Below, piece after piece: positions 1 to 12,520 of a stretch of 64,000 nucleotides of DNA. Origin of the DNA: Smittia aterrima (lineage: Eukaryota; Arthropoda; Insecta; Diptera; Chironomidae). Below the pieces are notes generated by a model. That model was not told the DNA's origin and made no database searches. It was given only the letters and a program-made list of their open reading frames with translations. Numbering within the stretch: the stretch's first letter is position 1; every line of letters starts with the position of its first letter. The stretch covers positions 2,480,001-2,544,000 of the forward strand of contig CP093831.1 in NCBI GenBank assembly GCA_033063855.1, read 5' to 3'. A program made the translations under genes and the position numbers.

Positions 1-249
1 TGGGTGATGAGAGCACAATAAACACTCAAAAGACAATTGAAGTTTATCAGTTGAAAAATGAAGAAACCGCTGAAGAATGCAGAGCTGAGATCAGTGAGTT
101 TCTCTTTAAATATTGAACTCCTCTAATCTTTTGATTTTGCAGCTTCAGCAACAGTGACCGATGAATGCGAGAAAGCTTATTACTTTGCAAGATGCATAAT
201 GACGCGATTGCTTCTTTCAAACCTTGGCGACGATCATGATAACGTTTGA
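1..249 (+). CDS. Odorant-binding-protein-like secreted protein, 3' end only
   Basis: Two exons are visible: the frame enters at base 3 and runs to about 99, then an intron begins at a GTGAGT and ends at a TTTTGCAG near 141, and the last exon reads to a TGA at 247-249. The final exon contains the pattern D-x-C-E-K-A-Y-Y-F-x-x-C, and the previous exon has A-E-E-C. This spacing resembles the last conserved cysteines of the PBP/GOBP odorant-binding family (small soluble carriers of hydrophobic ligands in sensillum lymph or hemolymph). The N-terminus, signal peptide and first cysteines lie outside the window, so subfamily and true function cannot be judged. Another small cysteine-stabilised secreted protein is possible. 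Confidence 0.6.
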
Positions 250-270
250 ATTATTCAACTCTACGTACTC

Positions 271-276
271 AATAAA
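271..276 (+). terminator. Poly(A) signal of the OBP-like gene
   Basis: AATAAA 22 bases after the stop codon. The gene faces the astacin gene, whose minus-strand AATAAA lies at 304-299 and overlaps its own TAA stop, so the two 3' ends almost touch. Confidence 0.6.
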
Positions 277-299
277 ACTTAATCATTGCAAAATACTTT

Positions 300-1280
300 T
301 TATTGTTTAACGATTTCGTCTTCGTCCATATTTGAGCTTGGGAACAACGCCTCTATTAGACTTATAAAGAAAGGTTTCTGTGTCGTCACGACAACAGTCG
401 AGCCCGTCACTTGGTCACATTTGTACATTTTATTCAGCTTCTCAATATCTTTTTTAGAAAATCCTTCTCGTTGTCCCATTCGTTCATTAGTTGATTGCTT
501 GGCAACAATCGTTGGCTGTCCATCTACAGAAAATGAGTTTGCGGAATAATGAAGAACGCTACCATAGTCATAACGAACTCCAAACGCTGAAGTTTCGCCA
601 GGCTTTGCTTTGGCAAAATTAATTTCGTAACCTTTTCGAATATTTTTGGATTGTATCGTTACAAACGAGTCACGGTCGTCGCGATTTTGCTCATGTAAGA
701 AGCCAAGCGCATGCAGAAGCTCGTGGATGACCGTTCCGATCTTTTTTACGCAACCTGGAGTTTGAAGATTTACAATTTGTTTTCCTCCTATTCTGCCAAC
801 ACTAGACCAACATCCAGACGATGCACTCTCGATTGAAATGTAATCTCGATCAGAGGAACGCCGCTGGATGAAGTAGATGCATGATTGCTTGTGATACTCG
901 TTGAGAGCGCGTTCAATTAAATCCATTTGAAAAGCATCTAAAATGTTGAACGTTAAAACAGCAACGTAATCAATTTAAAAGCTCTCACCAAAACTTCCGC
1001 GAATTTCAAAGGGAACCGTCGCGTTCTTCCATCTGTAAGCTGATGCTTTCATTCCATTTCTGGCTTCTGTCGGAATCAGTAAGTCTCCTTCCAAATACGG
1101 ACCTTGCTCCTCCGGATGCCCATTAACTTCACTCAACCCTTCGTTTTCAACAGGTCGTCCAAATATTCTCGCTCCAAATCGCGATAAATCAATAATTCGG
1201 TCATCAACGTCACTGACGCGTTGTGACAAATTAAGCGGAAAAATATTTGCCCAAATTAAAATCAACAGAAGCGAGAACAT
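300..1280 (-). CDS. Astacin-family zinc metalloprotease (copy 1)
   Basis: Two exons, 1280-989 and 937-300, joined in phase through a GTGAGA donor and TTTTAG acceptor, give 309 residues. A hydrophobic signal peptide opens the protein. The pro-region has Y-L-E-G-D-L, which in astacins supplies the aspartate that blocks the active-site zinc. The catalytic signature is H-E-L-L-H-A-L-G-F-L-H-E, with all three zinc histidines and the general-base Glu present, followed by N-R-D-D-R-D. The Met-turn reads S-V-L-H-Y, so the usual Met is Leu while the Tyr is kept. No CUB or EGF domains follow, so this is a minimal secreted protease, as in digestive or seminal-fluid astacins of flies. A tandem relative lies upstream (1467-2322). 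The stop codon is embedded in the AATAAA signal. Confidence 0.93.
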
Positions 1281-1466
1281 TTCGCTAACCTGACCTGTAA
1301 TTACCGAGTGAAACTCAACTCAATTAACTTATTTACTTTAAAGTTTATTTTTATCGTGAAGCTATGAATAGCGGAAGTTGAACATAAAATAAAAAAAGTT
1401 GATTCTCATTCAACATTCGCTTTCAATTATTTTTGAAATGTTGGGAAAGGTCAGCGAGTTTTTCAT

Positions 1467-2322
1467 TTAACAATTGTACATCTTATTGACTTTGTCGATG
1501 TCTTTTCTTGACAGTCCAACTCGTTGTCCTATCTGTTCACTTGAAGTCACTTTTTTCTCAATCGTTGGCTTGCCATTCTTGGAAAATGCACGAGACGAAT
1601 AATGAAGAACGCTCCCGAAATCGTAGCTGATGCCGAAAGAATTCGATTCACCTGGTTTTGCTTTTTCGAAATTATTCTCCCGACCTGTCTCAATATTTTT
1701 CTTTTGAATGACAACAAAACGATCTCGATCTTCACGATTTTGCTCATGCATGAAACCAATTGCATGCAGAAGCTCATGGAGAACTGTTCCGAAGAGTGTT
1801 GTGCAAGAAGGAGACTGAAGATTGACAATTTGCTTTCCGCCGATGGCTCCGATTGACGACCAACAACCTGTTGCAGCGTTTGTGATTGAAATGAAGTCTT
1901 GGTCGTATTGTTGACGAGGAACGAATCTAAGACATGTTGTTCTGTGATATTCTTTGAAAGCTCGATCAATGAGCTCAAGATCATTCCGATCTGAAAGTTT
2001 TTAATTTTAATTTACCGCAAACTCATGAAGAATTTATTTTCTCACTGAATCGATTGCTGATCTCATAAGGAATTTGTTTATTAGGCCATCGATGCGAGAG
2101 AAAGTTGATTCCGTTCTTTGATTTGTAAGGAATCAAAAGATCTCCTTCCAAATAAGGTCCACGCTCTTCAGGATTTCCCGACTTTCTTTGATAATCACGA
2201 TCGTTGGTAACAATTGGTTTTCCGTAAATATCCAAACCAAAATGCGTGAGATCAATCATCTCATCATCTGCACTCACAACAACGACACTAAAAATAATTA
2301 CGAGCAATTGAACGACAAACAT
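1467..2322 (-). CDS. Astacin-family zinc metalloprotease (copy 2)
   Basis: Exons 2322-2046 and 1990-1467 (donor GTGAGA, acceptor TTTCAG) join in phase to give 266 residues. It has a signal peptide, a pro-region with Y-L-E-G-D-L, the zinc signature H-E-L-L-H-A-I-G-F-M-H-E and the same S-V-L-H-Y Met-turn variant as its neighbour. It ends shortly after K-M-Y-N-C, the C-terminal cysteine of the minimal astacin fold; copy 1 continues for a further tail of about 35 residues past this point. Same strand, same intron position and same domain limits show a tandem duplication with copy 1. Secreted endopeptidase activity is inferred from family knowledge; the substrate is unknown. Confidence 0.93.
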
Positions 2323-3671
2323 TTTGAGTTACGAAAGAAACTTCGCAATTTATGTGGAAAATTATCAGAAAAACTGACGGAAACCTCTGTCGTCTTATGA
2401 TTTATTGCAAGTATCGCTTTAGTTTCACTTTTTTTATTTTGTTTCGATGTCTCCTAAGAATTGAATAACAAACGTTGAATATGAAAGAAAAAGATTTTCA
2501 TTTATTGCACAAATTCAAAGATTTAAAGATGAAAACAGATCGATTTTGCTTAGTGACTTAATCAAGAGAAGTTGTATAACTAACAATTGTTCTAACTCGT
2601 AAAAATATTTGATTTTTGTAAATAGTTGCTTAGTGATTGAAATTGAAAAGTCGAGAAGTCAAAATCAAAGTCTCGATCTGATTGCAGTTCCTTCCTTCTG
2701 CAATCTCACTCGAAAGAAAACATTTTTATTTTTTGGCAGAAGACTCATAGCTAATAACAATTACAACGAGGTATTAAGTAAACTTTGTGATCATCGTCAC
2801 TTTAAATTGATATTCTTGAGATTTTAATTTTCCGAATTTCACAATCATTTGATACGTTGAATTGATATGATTCGATCTTTTAATTTACCTCACTGAACTA
2901 ACATTTTTATTTCTTTTTGATATTTCAATCTAAATCCTGCACGCGAGAGATTGTCATTTTCAATGTTTCCATTTATAATTTTAATTTCGCAACCGAATTG
3001 AGATTCTTAAAGTTAAATTTTCTTCTTTTTTATCGAATAGAATTGTTCTTTTGAGTTAATCGCTTGTCTTACTTTACTTTCCTGCTCATAAAGGATTTTT
3101 TCTTTTCAAGATACTTAATCAACTTCTTATTCAACTTTTCTACGGAAAATGTTTGATTCTTATTTAATTAAATAGAATTTGTAAATATTTCAACAGTTGA
3201 TAAACTTTTAATGGAATCATCAAGAAAGAAAAATAAATTATCGCCGTTTATTTATTTTGATTTCTTAATTGATTTTGATATATTTGTGAAAATATTTTTG
3301 ATTTCATCTCAAAATAAATAAACGACGATGGTTCTCTGGTTTATTATTTTTTTTATCGTTCACCTGCAAACAACCGGAAATTTGTGTTTGCTTCCGGTTT
3401 TAAAGATTTCCTTCTAACTATTTTTAGTTTACAAGCGATCAATTTAAATTTCCTTTTTGTCTCATACTTTGATTGTCGAAAGGGAGATTGACATAGAAAG
3501 TTTTATCTACAAAAGCAATTTCGTTTATTAAGCCGCCTGTATGTCTCCATTGAATTACACTCCACACGAATAGAATCTGATAAGTCAGCAAACAACGTTT
3601 CTTAATTTAACTTTTGAGACAATGAAAATTAATTTTTTTGCGAAAGAATTTCAAGAGAACGAAAGTTTAAT
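2323..3671. other. AT-rich intergenic region with no gene seen
   Basis: Between the start of astacin copy 2 and the 3' end of the RASGRF gene. It is rich in A/T homopolymer runs. The only open frames are short, lack splice or codon support and resemble no family I know. It should hold the astacin promoter and the RASGRF 3' UTR. Confidence 0.6.
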
Positions 3672-6600
3672 TTAAACGAGTGCTGTGTTTGGAGCACTCA
3701 ATCGAGAACTTCTCGGCTCAATTCTCAACGAACGATGATACATTTCGTCGTCGTCCAAGAGCAGTGACATGTCGAGAAGATAGGAACTGACCTTTGAGAT
3801 GTGGTCAATCTTGTAAGGAGTTTGTTGGAAGTGACGAATCTCTCGAATCACATGCGCGATCTAGAAAATCCAAAGATTAATTTATTGCAATTAAATTCTA
3901 GGTCAACACTCACCATTCGCATCTTTGAAAAGTTTAATAAACCGTCTGGAGTGAAGTCAGGCGTTCCTTCTTCAATAAACGACAAATCGGTTAAATACAT
4001 TCCGAGATAAGGAATACACGGAGGGTCACAACGATGAAGAGCTTCCCGCATAACTCGGAATCTTCCATCGGAACAAACAACTGCCTGCAGTTTAGTGATT
4101 GTTGACTTGATCTAGAAGAATATTTGTGAGTTAAAAATATCTCAAAACAATTAAGAAACCTACATTCTTAGGTACTTTGTCCCACGTCTTCTTGAGACGG
4201 AAGATTGGCGCGCTAGTGAAGGCAGCGCAGATTTGCAAAACGCCATTAAAGTTGTGTAAACAACGACAAATGTCAGCAACTGCTGTCCATTTCTCGATTG
4301 CAGCCACACGCGCTGACATCGTCCCTCTGAGAGTTAAGAAATGTAAATATTTAAAGGACGAAGAAGACAAAGTGACGCAACCCACCTTGATACGATTTCA
4401 GATCCAACGAGTCTTGAGCCATCGTTAAATCTTTTCGTCATTTGAATTATGTGCTCTGCACGGAATTTTTTATCGGATTTCATCCAAGCTTGTCCCAGGA
4501 ACTCTCTGTGAGATTAATTAATTAACAAATGCTAATGACGCAATGAGAATAACAAAAACTTACTCGCTTCGTATGGCTAAGAAGATTTGATGATCCAGGT
4601 AGGTCATTTGCTCTGCAATCTCCAAAGCTGACAATGTTTCTATGCTCTCTTTGCTAGGTGACTGTGGTTGAAGGGAATTAATATTTCAAAATCTTCAAGT
4701 TATTCTTAGAAACTCACTAAAGTTGGAGCGAGCAAGAGCTCTAAGTTTTTTCTTCCGCTGTCTAAATCATCTCGACACAAAAGCCTTAGCAACTGCGATG
4801 CCGCTCTATGCTCTGATGGAAGCAAATTTGGACTGCAAGTGATTTCATCAAGAAAAGAAATCGTTTGAGAACGAAGTCCGTCGTCTTGTTCGAAGTCTTG
4901 GAAATGTTTAGAAACCCAATGCCTGAGAAAGATTTGATTTTTTTACTAAAGAAGTTGACGGAGAAAATATATTTGCAACCTCAGGACATTGAGAACTCTC
5001 ATTGTTGCTGGTGAGCTCACAACCGACTCTTTCCTGTTCCTTGCCGCTTCAACTTCCGGTGGCTCGTCACGTGGATTTGATGAGGCCGATGTTGCTGTTG
5101 AAGAAAAGTTTTTAGATTCCTTTCAAACAGTTTTCATTAATATTTACCTATCGCGAAAGCTGCAGCAGCTGTCGATGTGCTACTCCTGTTGCCAAGTATC
5201 GAAAGACGTTTTAATTAAATAGCTCAAGGAGCTTAGAAAATTGAATTCAATCAAAATGAAACGGGAAGCATTTGCAATGGAATTTGAATGAAAGTGTTAA
5301 TGAGGTTTAGTAGAGATTTGGAGTGAAATCATCGGCTTAAGTTTCGTGTGTGAGAAGTCTGTCGAGTTTGATTGTTCACTACAAGCGATGCAAACTAAGT
5401 TTTCTTTTTTGAAGACTCTTCACTACTCTTGACCTAAAGAAAATATATTTTCCCTGCTTGGACTTGCAACGAAACGATTCTGATTCCTAGAAACTTAGTA
5501 CAGCAAAGTTAGGTTTTTAAAATTTTGAAAGAAGCGACAGTGAGTTGGATAAGCAGAAGATTAACATCTAAGCATGCAAAACAAAACGAGCTTTTGTCTT
5601 TTAATCAACAGAACTTACCACAGAGGGTCGTCATTTCCATAACTTTTTTTTTCGATAACAAAAATGCATACAAATATTTAATGATTATTCATGATTAATT
5701 ATTATTTCATATCTAAACTGTCCGATTTAAAATCATAAAGTTTGAGAATAATTTGTTTGGCGTTATGAGTTCTATGCTGTTCAGAGCAAGAGAAATGTGA
5801 CAGGAAAGTGGGATAGCCAGTCAACACTTTTAATTAAATATTTCCATGCCTATGCTGAGCAGAGCTAGCGGTCAAATGAATGAATAGCTCGACGATGATG
5901 TTGATGATATTTAAATAAATTTGCTGCACACGAACACTCGACATTTAAACCGTTGGCAAGCATTACAAGTTTTTCTTGATTTCCACTTTGTTGTCCGGTC
6001 TTTGTTTAATAGCTTTAGACGAAAAAAAAAACTTAACAGCGAGAAGTTATTTTTAGATAAAGAAAAGAGACGGCACTGACATTCTAATGCAATTTCTCAA
6101 GATATTGAAGAAACTTTTTCCACCAATATTTTGATAATAAACTTTGAATGATTTGTTTGATTGGATAATTCGTAAGGACATTCCAAAGTCACATCTAATA
6201 AAGATTTGTTAAAGTTTTGAAACCTTCACGAACAACGATCTGATCGAAAGAAATGAAGAAAAGATGTTTATAAGCAATAATGCGTTGGATTTTTCTTTTG
6301 AATTAATGAAAGTTTGCAATCCGTCAACATTATTATCCTGATCCATCGTGAGAATGAAAACGAACGCGATTCGATTGAGAATAAAAGAAAATAAATAAAT
6401 CAAAAATTTCCACATCGACTACCTCCGCTGAGCTTGACGAAACGAAGTGATTACGACGCCAACTTTGCTTGAACAATGCGGGATATGCGGATCATGTTGC
6501 ATTGACGCTCGCGATGAAATTGTACTCAAGCTGACACCTCCTAACGATCCTGAGAGTTTCAGTAAAACAAACATTTTAATTACAGAGCAAACGATGTCAG

Positions 6601-9600
6601 ATCAAGTTGACGTCTTTACCTCGAGGCGTGTAAATTGATGCCATCTCGTCATCACTTTCAGAGAAACGTCTGTAAATGGCAACTTTTGTAATTGATTAGG
6701 AGATTTAATTAGTCTTACCTAGGAGGCTCCCGTTGAGGAGTCCCGAAGGATCCAAAAGATTTCCGTTGTCGCTCCGGCGTTTTCGGCGCTGAAAACTTCC
6801 GATGAGTCAAGCGAGGACTCGTCTTCTCAAGATTCTTCAAAAGAAAAAGTCGTTTCATTAAAGTTGAGAAAATATTTTTAGAAAATCCACTTGCGGATTA
6901 AATATTTACTTTCGACGCAGCTCCCTCGCCATTCAATTGCAAACTGTAACGATGTTGACATAGTGCAGCATGAGGAATGACGTTGTAACCAGCGCTCGGC
7001 CGTCTATTTGGTTTGGGGTAGATTTAAATTAAATTAAATTTTAATAAACAACTGACTGACTGACCTGTCGAACGTTACACCAATTGAAGGTGGCGAGATT
7101 GTGGTTTTCTGCGTGGTTACCGTCGACGTTATCATGGTGGCAGTTACAATGTTTGTTGTTGTCAGATTAAGAGTGCTGCTCCCCGTTGGCGGTTTCATTA
7201 TGCCGGGTTTAGTTTCAGCCGTTTTTGGTTCAATAGAAATTTTGACGGGGTGAGGTAGAGAAATTTTTGAAACTGCTGGTGGCGTTTCGGTTGCCATCGC
7301 TTGTTGTTCAATTGTTCGCGGGGGCCTTTTCGGAATGACTCGTTCAGGAAGAGGACTCGATGGCACTTTACCATATTGAAACGTTGATGATTGTTCAGTT
7401 GGCGTATCATCGCATTTATCGCCACTGCCAGTCGATCCAACGAGAGTGACTGAACTTAAGTTTGAAGGTGAAGTCGGAGCACTTGGAATGAGAGTATCAG
7501 CACTTCCAGACATTGAGACAGAACCTTTCGATGGAACACCAAGAAAACCTTCTTCTTGTGGTTGACTCTTCACTTCTACAATGATTTCTTCTTCAACTTC
7601 AGTTCCATGAACAATTGTGATTGGACTCATTTCAGAAGCTGTCGATGTTTCTGGAATCCAAGATAATCCAACAGGTTCTTGATCTGTTGTCGATTGTTGT
7701 TGATAAACTCTTCGACTAGGACGAAACCTTAAACCTCCAGAGTCGCCACTCATCGAGCGATCTCTATCTGCGCCTTCCGAGCAATAACCTGAAAAGCATG
7801 AACCTGTCAAGCACATGACGATCGAGAATTGGTTAACTCTTGTATCGTTTTATACAAATGAAAGATTCAACTCTAATAGTCAACATTACCGAAAGATAGA
7901 ATCAACATTTGAGACAGAAGAGAGTAGTCGAGAGATTGATGTGAAGATTTACACTTTACCTGAAACAGAACTCGCTCCACTTGTTCGTCGTGGATGACTA
8001 TCATTCTGAGTGTAGGGAAGCTCAAGGAGATCAGTTTGCGGCTCGCAATCACAGGGTTCAATAGGCGGATCATAGAAAACTTGTTTAAGGGCATTCAAGA
8101 CAGTCTCACCGTCTGTTAAATAAATCAAAGTTAATTTCATCAATGATTCATTTAACCTCCCGCAACTCACCTGTGAACACACGATAAGTAAGCAAGAAAG
8201 TATTTAGAAAATCGATTGAAAGGAAACGAAGATCGGTGAGTCTTTGTAAAAGTCTTTCAGGAGTTGCGTAGCGAATTTGAGGCAGTTTACACGAGTTGAG
8301 TGTTCTAGAAAATCTAATATCTACATCGTCCTTAAATAGATGAGGATCAGCGCGTAATGCTTGATGACCTGTAAAGATTGAAGCTTTCGGAATTGGTAGA
8401 TTAAAAACATCAAACATTTAGTAGATGACACATTTAGAAACTTAATTTTCTTACCCCCTGATGTTCCCCCCACTCCTGGCGAAAGCAGAGAGTGCATGTG
8501 AATGTTGTCTAAGCACTGAGATATGTCGCTTATCCAAGCTTCTTTATCTTGAGCTGTTGGAGCGACTAAATGAATGGAATGTCTTTGACCTGATTTCCCA
8601 TCGACAAATATTTTGAAATCACGATTATTCGCATTGATAGGATCGGAAGTTGTGCTTAAATTGCTGTTTTGTGTTGTTGCTGAACAAAGTGACTCTTCGT
8701 CATCATTTCCTGCTTCGCCAGGGTCTTCAATAAGAGTCGCATCCATCAAAGGAATTTTTCCAACGTCAGGCAGTAGATGCAACCGACCAGCGGAAGTTCT
8801 ATAAAGTGATTAAGTTAAATCCTTTTAAGTAAGAAACATCTGCTTCTGCGACTTACCTCGTAGCAATAATCATGTGATTTGAGAAGAGGAAACATTGCCG
8901 GACTGACTCTCGTTCACTTTTGAATGACGCTAGTCGACTTCTTATTCTGCCTCGACCAGGAGGCGCCTGAACTAAGCTTCCTTGTCGTACAAACACCTGA
9001 TTCACGTCTAATAAAATGTCACAACCTTCGACAATCATTCGCTCGACTGCCAAATTTTTTCGTAAGTTCTCCGTCTCCGAAACCTCATCGTGCATTTGTC
9101 TGCTGAGATCTTCTAACTGTTGACGTGCGTTTTGCAAACTCTTTCTTTCGACATGATCATGAGGAGTATGAGCGAGAAGCTCATGAAGTGTGATGATGTA
9201 ACGAGGAATCTGATGCATTGGATAAGTCAAAAATGTCTCAAGACTTCGTCCTTGACATTGCGGCTTTGCTTCAAGTCGCTTCAAGACTGTCGCGAAGTTT
9301 GTGTTGCTTTTACATTCTGTGAGAACCTGAAGGCTGTAGTGATGATTACGGACGTATTCTTGGTAGATGCTCAACATCGGTAAAAGCATATCGAATAGAT
9401 CGCCTGTAAGTTCGCCAAGAAAATATTAAAGCGACGTTTGACGTTTTAAGGACAGAGTTGATTACATCGAATGAAAGTATGAATGATTTAAGATCAATTT
9501 GGATGAATCTTAATTTTGTGATGTGAAATCATTCATAAACTTGTTCGATACGACAATCACTACCAAGCGTCTTCTCAATAAAAGCGTGCGTATGAACACA

Positions 9601-12520
9601 ACTAATTCTCTACGGATCAGCATCTCGTCGCTTTCGGTCAACGTAGAAATTCTTCCGGAAAGAATTGCGAAGGAAGGAGAGGAAGCGTCGAGTGGAATTA
9701 CTTGAGAATCGTTAGGCAAATTACACTCGGTTAAGTGTCACATCTCAAGGAAATCATTGTTGACAATGAACTGAAGACTTCGACATTCCTTTTTTCTGCC
9801 TTTCATCCCCACTTCACTCAATTGAGTTTAATTCGACGAAGCTTTTTTCCCTTTTTTTTTTGTTGCTCTTCCCATCACGTTCTTCAGCAAAATCATAAAA
9901 AGTTTTGCTGTAAATAAATGATAACATTCGTCTATGACAACACGTCGCTGTTAACATGTCTTTGCTCAAGTTCCTTGAACGTTCTTGCAAAATGATGATT
10001 GCGAAACTATAAAAGAAAGGCAAGTTAATTAAAAAAGAAAAGCTTTTCTTGTTTATTTCTTAAGTTTTAAGCTAAACTCTCATAAAAATTGATTAAATCA
10101 TCATTAAGTGAATGATGAAACTTTTTAAATCTTAGAACTTAAGCAAGATGACGGCAACAGCGACGAACAACACAAAGGAGAACTTCTCATGTTTACCTCT
10201 ACACAAAAAATCTCTTCATCTAAAACTTTAACGAACTTTCTTTTATCAACAGCTGCCAAATAAAGAAGGAAGATGGACTTTCGTTTGCAACGCTACAGAA
10301 GCGTCTAAACTACAAAAAAGTTTTCAATAGGCTATGTTTATATCAACAAGGTGTTGTGGAAAGTTATCATCACACACATCAAAAATTTTTGATTCATACT
10401 TTATGTAGATTTTGTATACATACTTATTGTCTTACCAAGAACGAGAGTGGGCCATGACTCTAAACGCGATGTCAAGCCTTTGAGGAAGATCTGATGAAGG
10501 AAAAGCACTGTCTCTGAGTTGAGGAATATCGAGTTGACATCTTCATGAGAGCATGGTGGACGCTTTGATGATGCTGCCATCTTAAACGGACGGAGAAAGC
10601 ACGAAACTAAAACCTGGAACAAAGAAGCTTTTACAGAAACTTTTCTTCTTCGATTAAAGTTTTTTATGTTTACTTCGAGTTGTTCTAAATATTCTTCTTC
10701 AGCTTCGACCATGCTGAAAACCAAACTGTTTCGCTTTCTCATGCTCTCAGCATGTGGTGACTTTATGTACTCTTCAACTATTTGCTTCCATCGACGTCTG
10801 CACAACCATCCACGGAAGAAACTTTGAACTTTCTTAATCTTCCGTAACTCGATGGAATCTTCAACAGATTCACACAACCCCGACAAGTTTGCTGCATCGT
10901 TAATAGCGGAATTCTCAGATTGTTGTTCGTGTGGAGCTGTTGCGGCTGCTGCAGCACTGAAACTTCCTCGTCCGACTGGTGTTGCTGAGAATGACGATCT
11001 CGACGTTTCCTTTCTCAAAACGCAAATCTGAAAACAATTTTTCAATTTTAAATTGAATCTTCCTGAGCTTAGAAAAGCTCCTGAATAAATTATTCAATTA
11101 ACCTCGGCCCGGAGCTTCCTTATCTCGGATGCAAGCTCCTCACATTGTTGAGTGTATTGCCATTTCGCCGTTTTCTCACTCTCGACAACCTGCAGCAAAT
11201 GAACATGTTTTTGCTCGAGTTCCTCCTTCTGAAGCAATAGTTTGTTGAAACTTTTTTTTTTTTCATTTCATGAGCGAATGAAAAGGGAGCAGAGACAAAA
11301 AATGCCAGTGCATAAGAACAAAGTTGTAAATTTTTAACGAAGCAAGACCTTACCTCGCTTCTCTGATTGCTATAATCCATGCTGAACATTCCGACTCATT
11401 GTTACATTTCAATTCGTAGTGTCGTTGATTCTCTCGACGATATGAGATTGTGAAGCAGTGCTGATTGAATTTTTAAAGCAAACATCAAGAGGATGAAGTC
11501 AAGAGCTTTTCTTTCTTTTTGTTACCTGCAATTTCTCTTCTTTATTGGCCTTCGATGAATTAAGATTGGCATTGTTATTTGTTTGAAGTGGAGAGCCAGG
11601 CGCAATACAAGATGGAGCTGAAACAAGCCTTTCGCAATAGCAACCCTCTAAGAAAATAATTCCCGACGGACGTGTTGATGTTTCAGATTCGTAGTAAAAT
11701 AGGAGATTCTTGAAAGAAATGAGGGAAATTTAGATGGAGAAGGCAACATCTGGTTGAGAGTCGCGTCTTACTTGGTAAAGAAGAAAAAATCTTAGCTGCC
11801 ATTTGTCACTTGACGTTCGTTTGTAAAGATATCCTTGCTGAAAATTGAGAGAAAGGCGCTTAAGGGACAGTCCTTGCTCATTAATATCCACGAAACTTAC
11901 TCCGAGGGAGTTGATTCAACTCAAATAATTTAAATGTTTTCACATGAAGGGAAAGAGCTTTTACGACGTAAATAAATTATTTGATTTCCATTTTTTAAAG
12001 TAGAAACATTTTATTAAATTAATTAACGGAAATTAGATGGAGATGGGGGAGAGGAAATTAGTTTTATGTTTCAACTAACAGGATTACGTTCCTTTTCTTT
12101 AGAAACGTTGGAGATTCTCGAGCTTTAAAATCGAATACAACGACGAACAATGAGAAAATCTTTTATTTGAGTCGATTCCACGAAATTTTCGAGTGAAAAA
12201 GCATTCGTGTTTCAAAAGCTCGACCCAAATAAATTGTAATCAAAAGCTTAGCCTAGCAACCTATGAATGATCGTCATCTTTGATTTTACTTTCTCTCAGT
12301 CCCTTTTCGTCAAGGTATTCCGAATTTTACTAAGGCACTTGATTGTAAATACGTTGTTTTGCAAGAATCTATTTTTAGATTTTCTTACGATTTCCATCGG
12401 AGAAGAAAATTGAGAGGAAATAACACTCACCATGCTATGGTCGTATTGAGCCTTGTCTGATAACATGACTAACTGATTCTCGTTTACTCTCACTGATCTC
12501 TGCATTTTCGGGCTTAGCAT
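3672..12520 (-). CDS. RASGRF: Ras-specific guanine nucleotide-releasing factor (RASGRF1/2 type), dual Rho/Ras GEF
   Basis: I joined 22 exons: 12520-12431, 11837-11772, 11708-11526, 11460-11354, 11250-11103, 11027-10674, 10613-10436, 9403-8857, 8798-8455, 8368-8171, 8112-7960, 7788-7065, 7003-6910, 6834-6719, 6669-6620, 5094-4980, 4922-4718, 4661-4564, 4505-4386, 4326-4164, 4111-3914, 3860-3672. All phases agree and the total is 1479 residues (mammalian RASGRF1 about 1270). Order: N-terminal PH domain split over exons 1-4; coiled coil; IQ calmodulin-binding motif near residues 259-283 (V-Q-S-F-F-R-G-W-L-C-R-R); DH/RhoGEF domain (F-L-T-Y-P-M-H-Q-I-P-R-Y, then H-E-L-L-A-H-T-P); second PH; RasGEF-N (R-F-L-S-I-D-F-L-N-T-F-L); a long low-complexity linker; catalytic RasGEF domain (A-D-I-C-R-C-L-H-N, then C-D-P-P-C-I-P-Y-L-G-M-Y-L-T-D). 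The family links calcium-calmodulin to Ras and Rac activation, mostly in neurons. An upstream ATG at 12520 and one at 12505 are both possible; vertebrate proteins start at the position equivalent to 12505. Large introns lie at 5095-6619, 9404-10435 and 11838-12430; I see nothing else in them. Confidence 0.93.

Noticed and set aside
1547..1984. 145-codon minus-strand frame over astacin copy 2
   Set aside because: It is the shifted frame of the astacin second exon, which carries the zinc motif in the correct frame.
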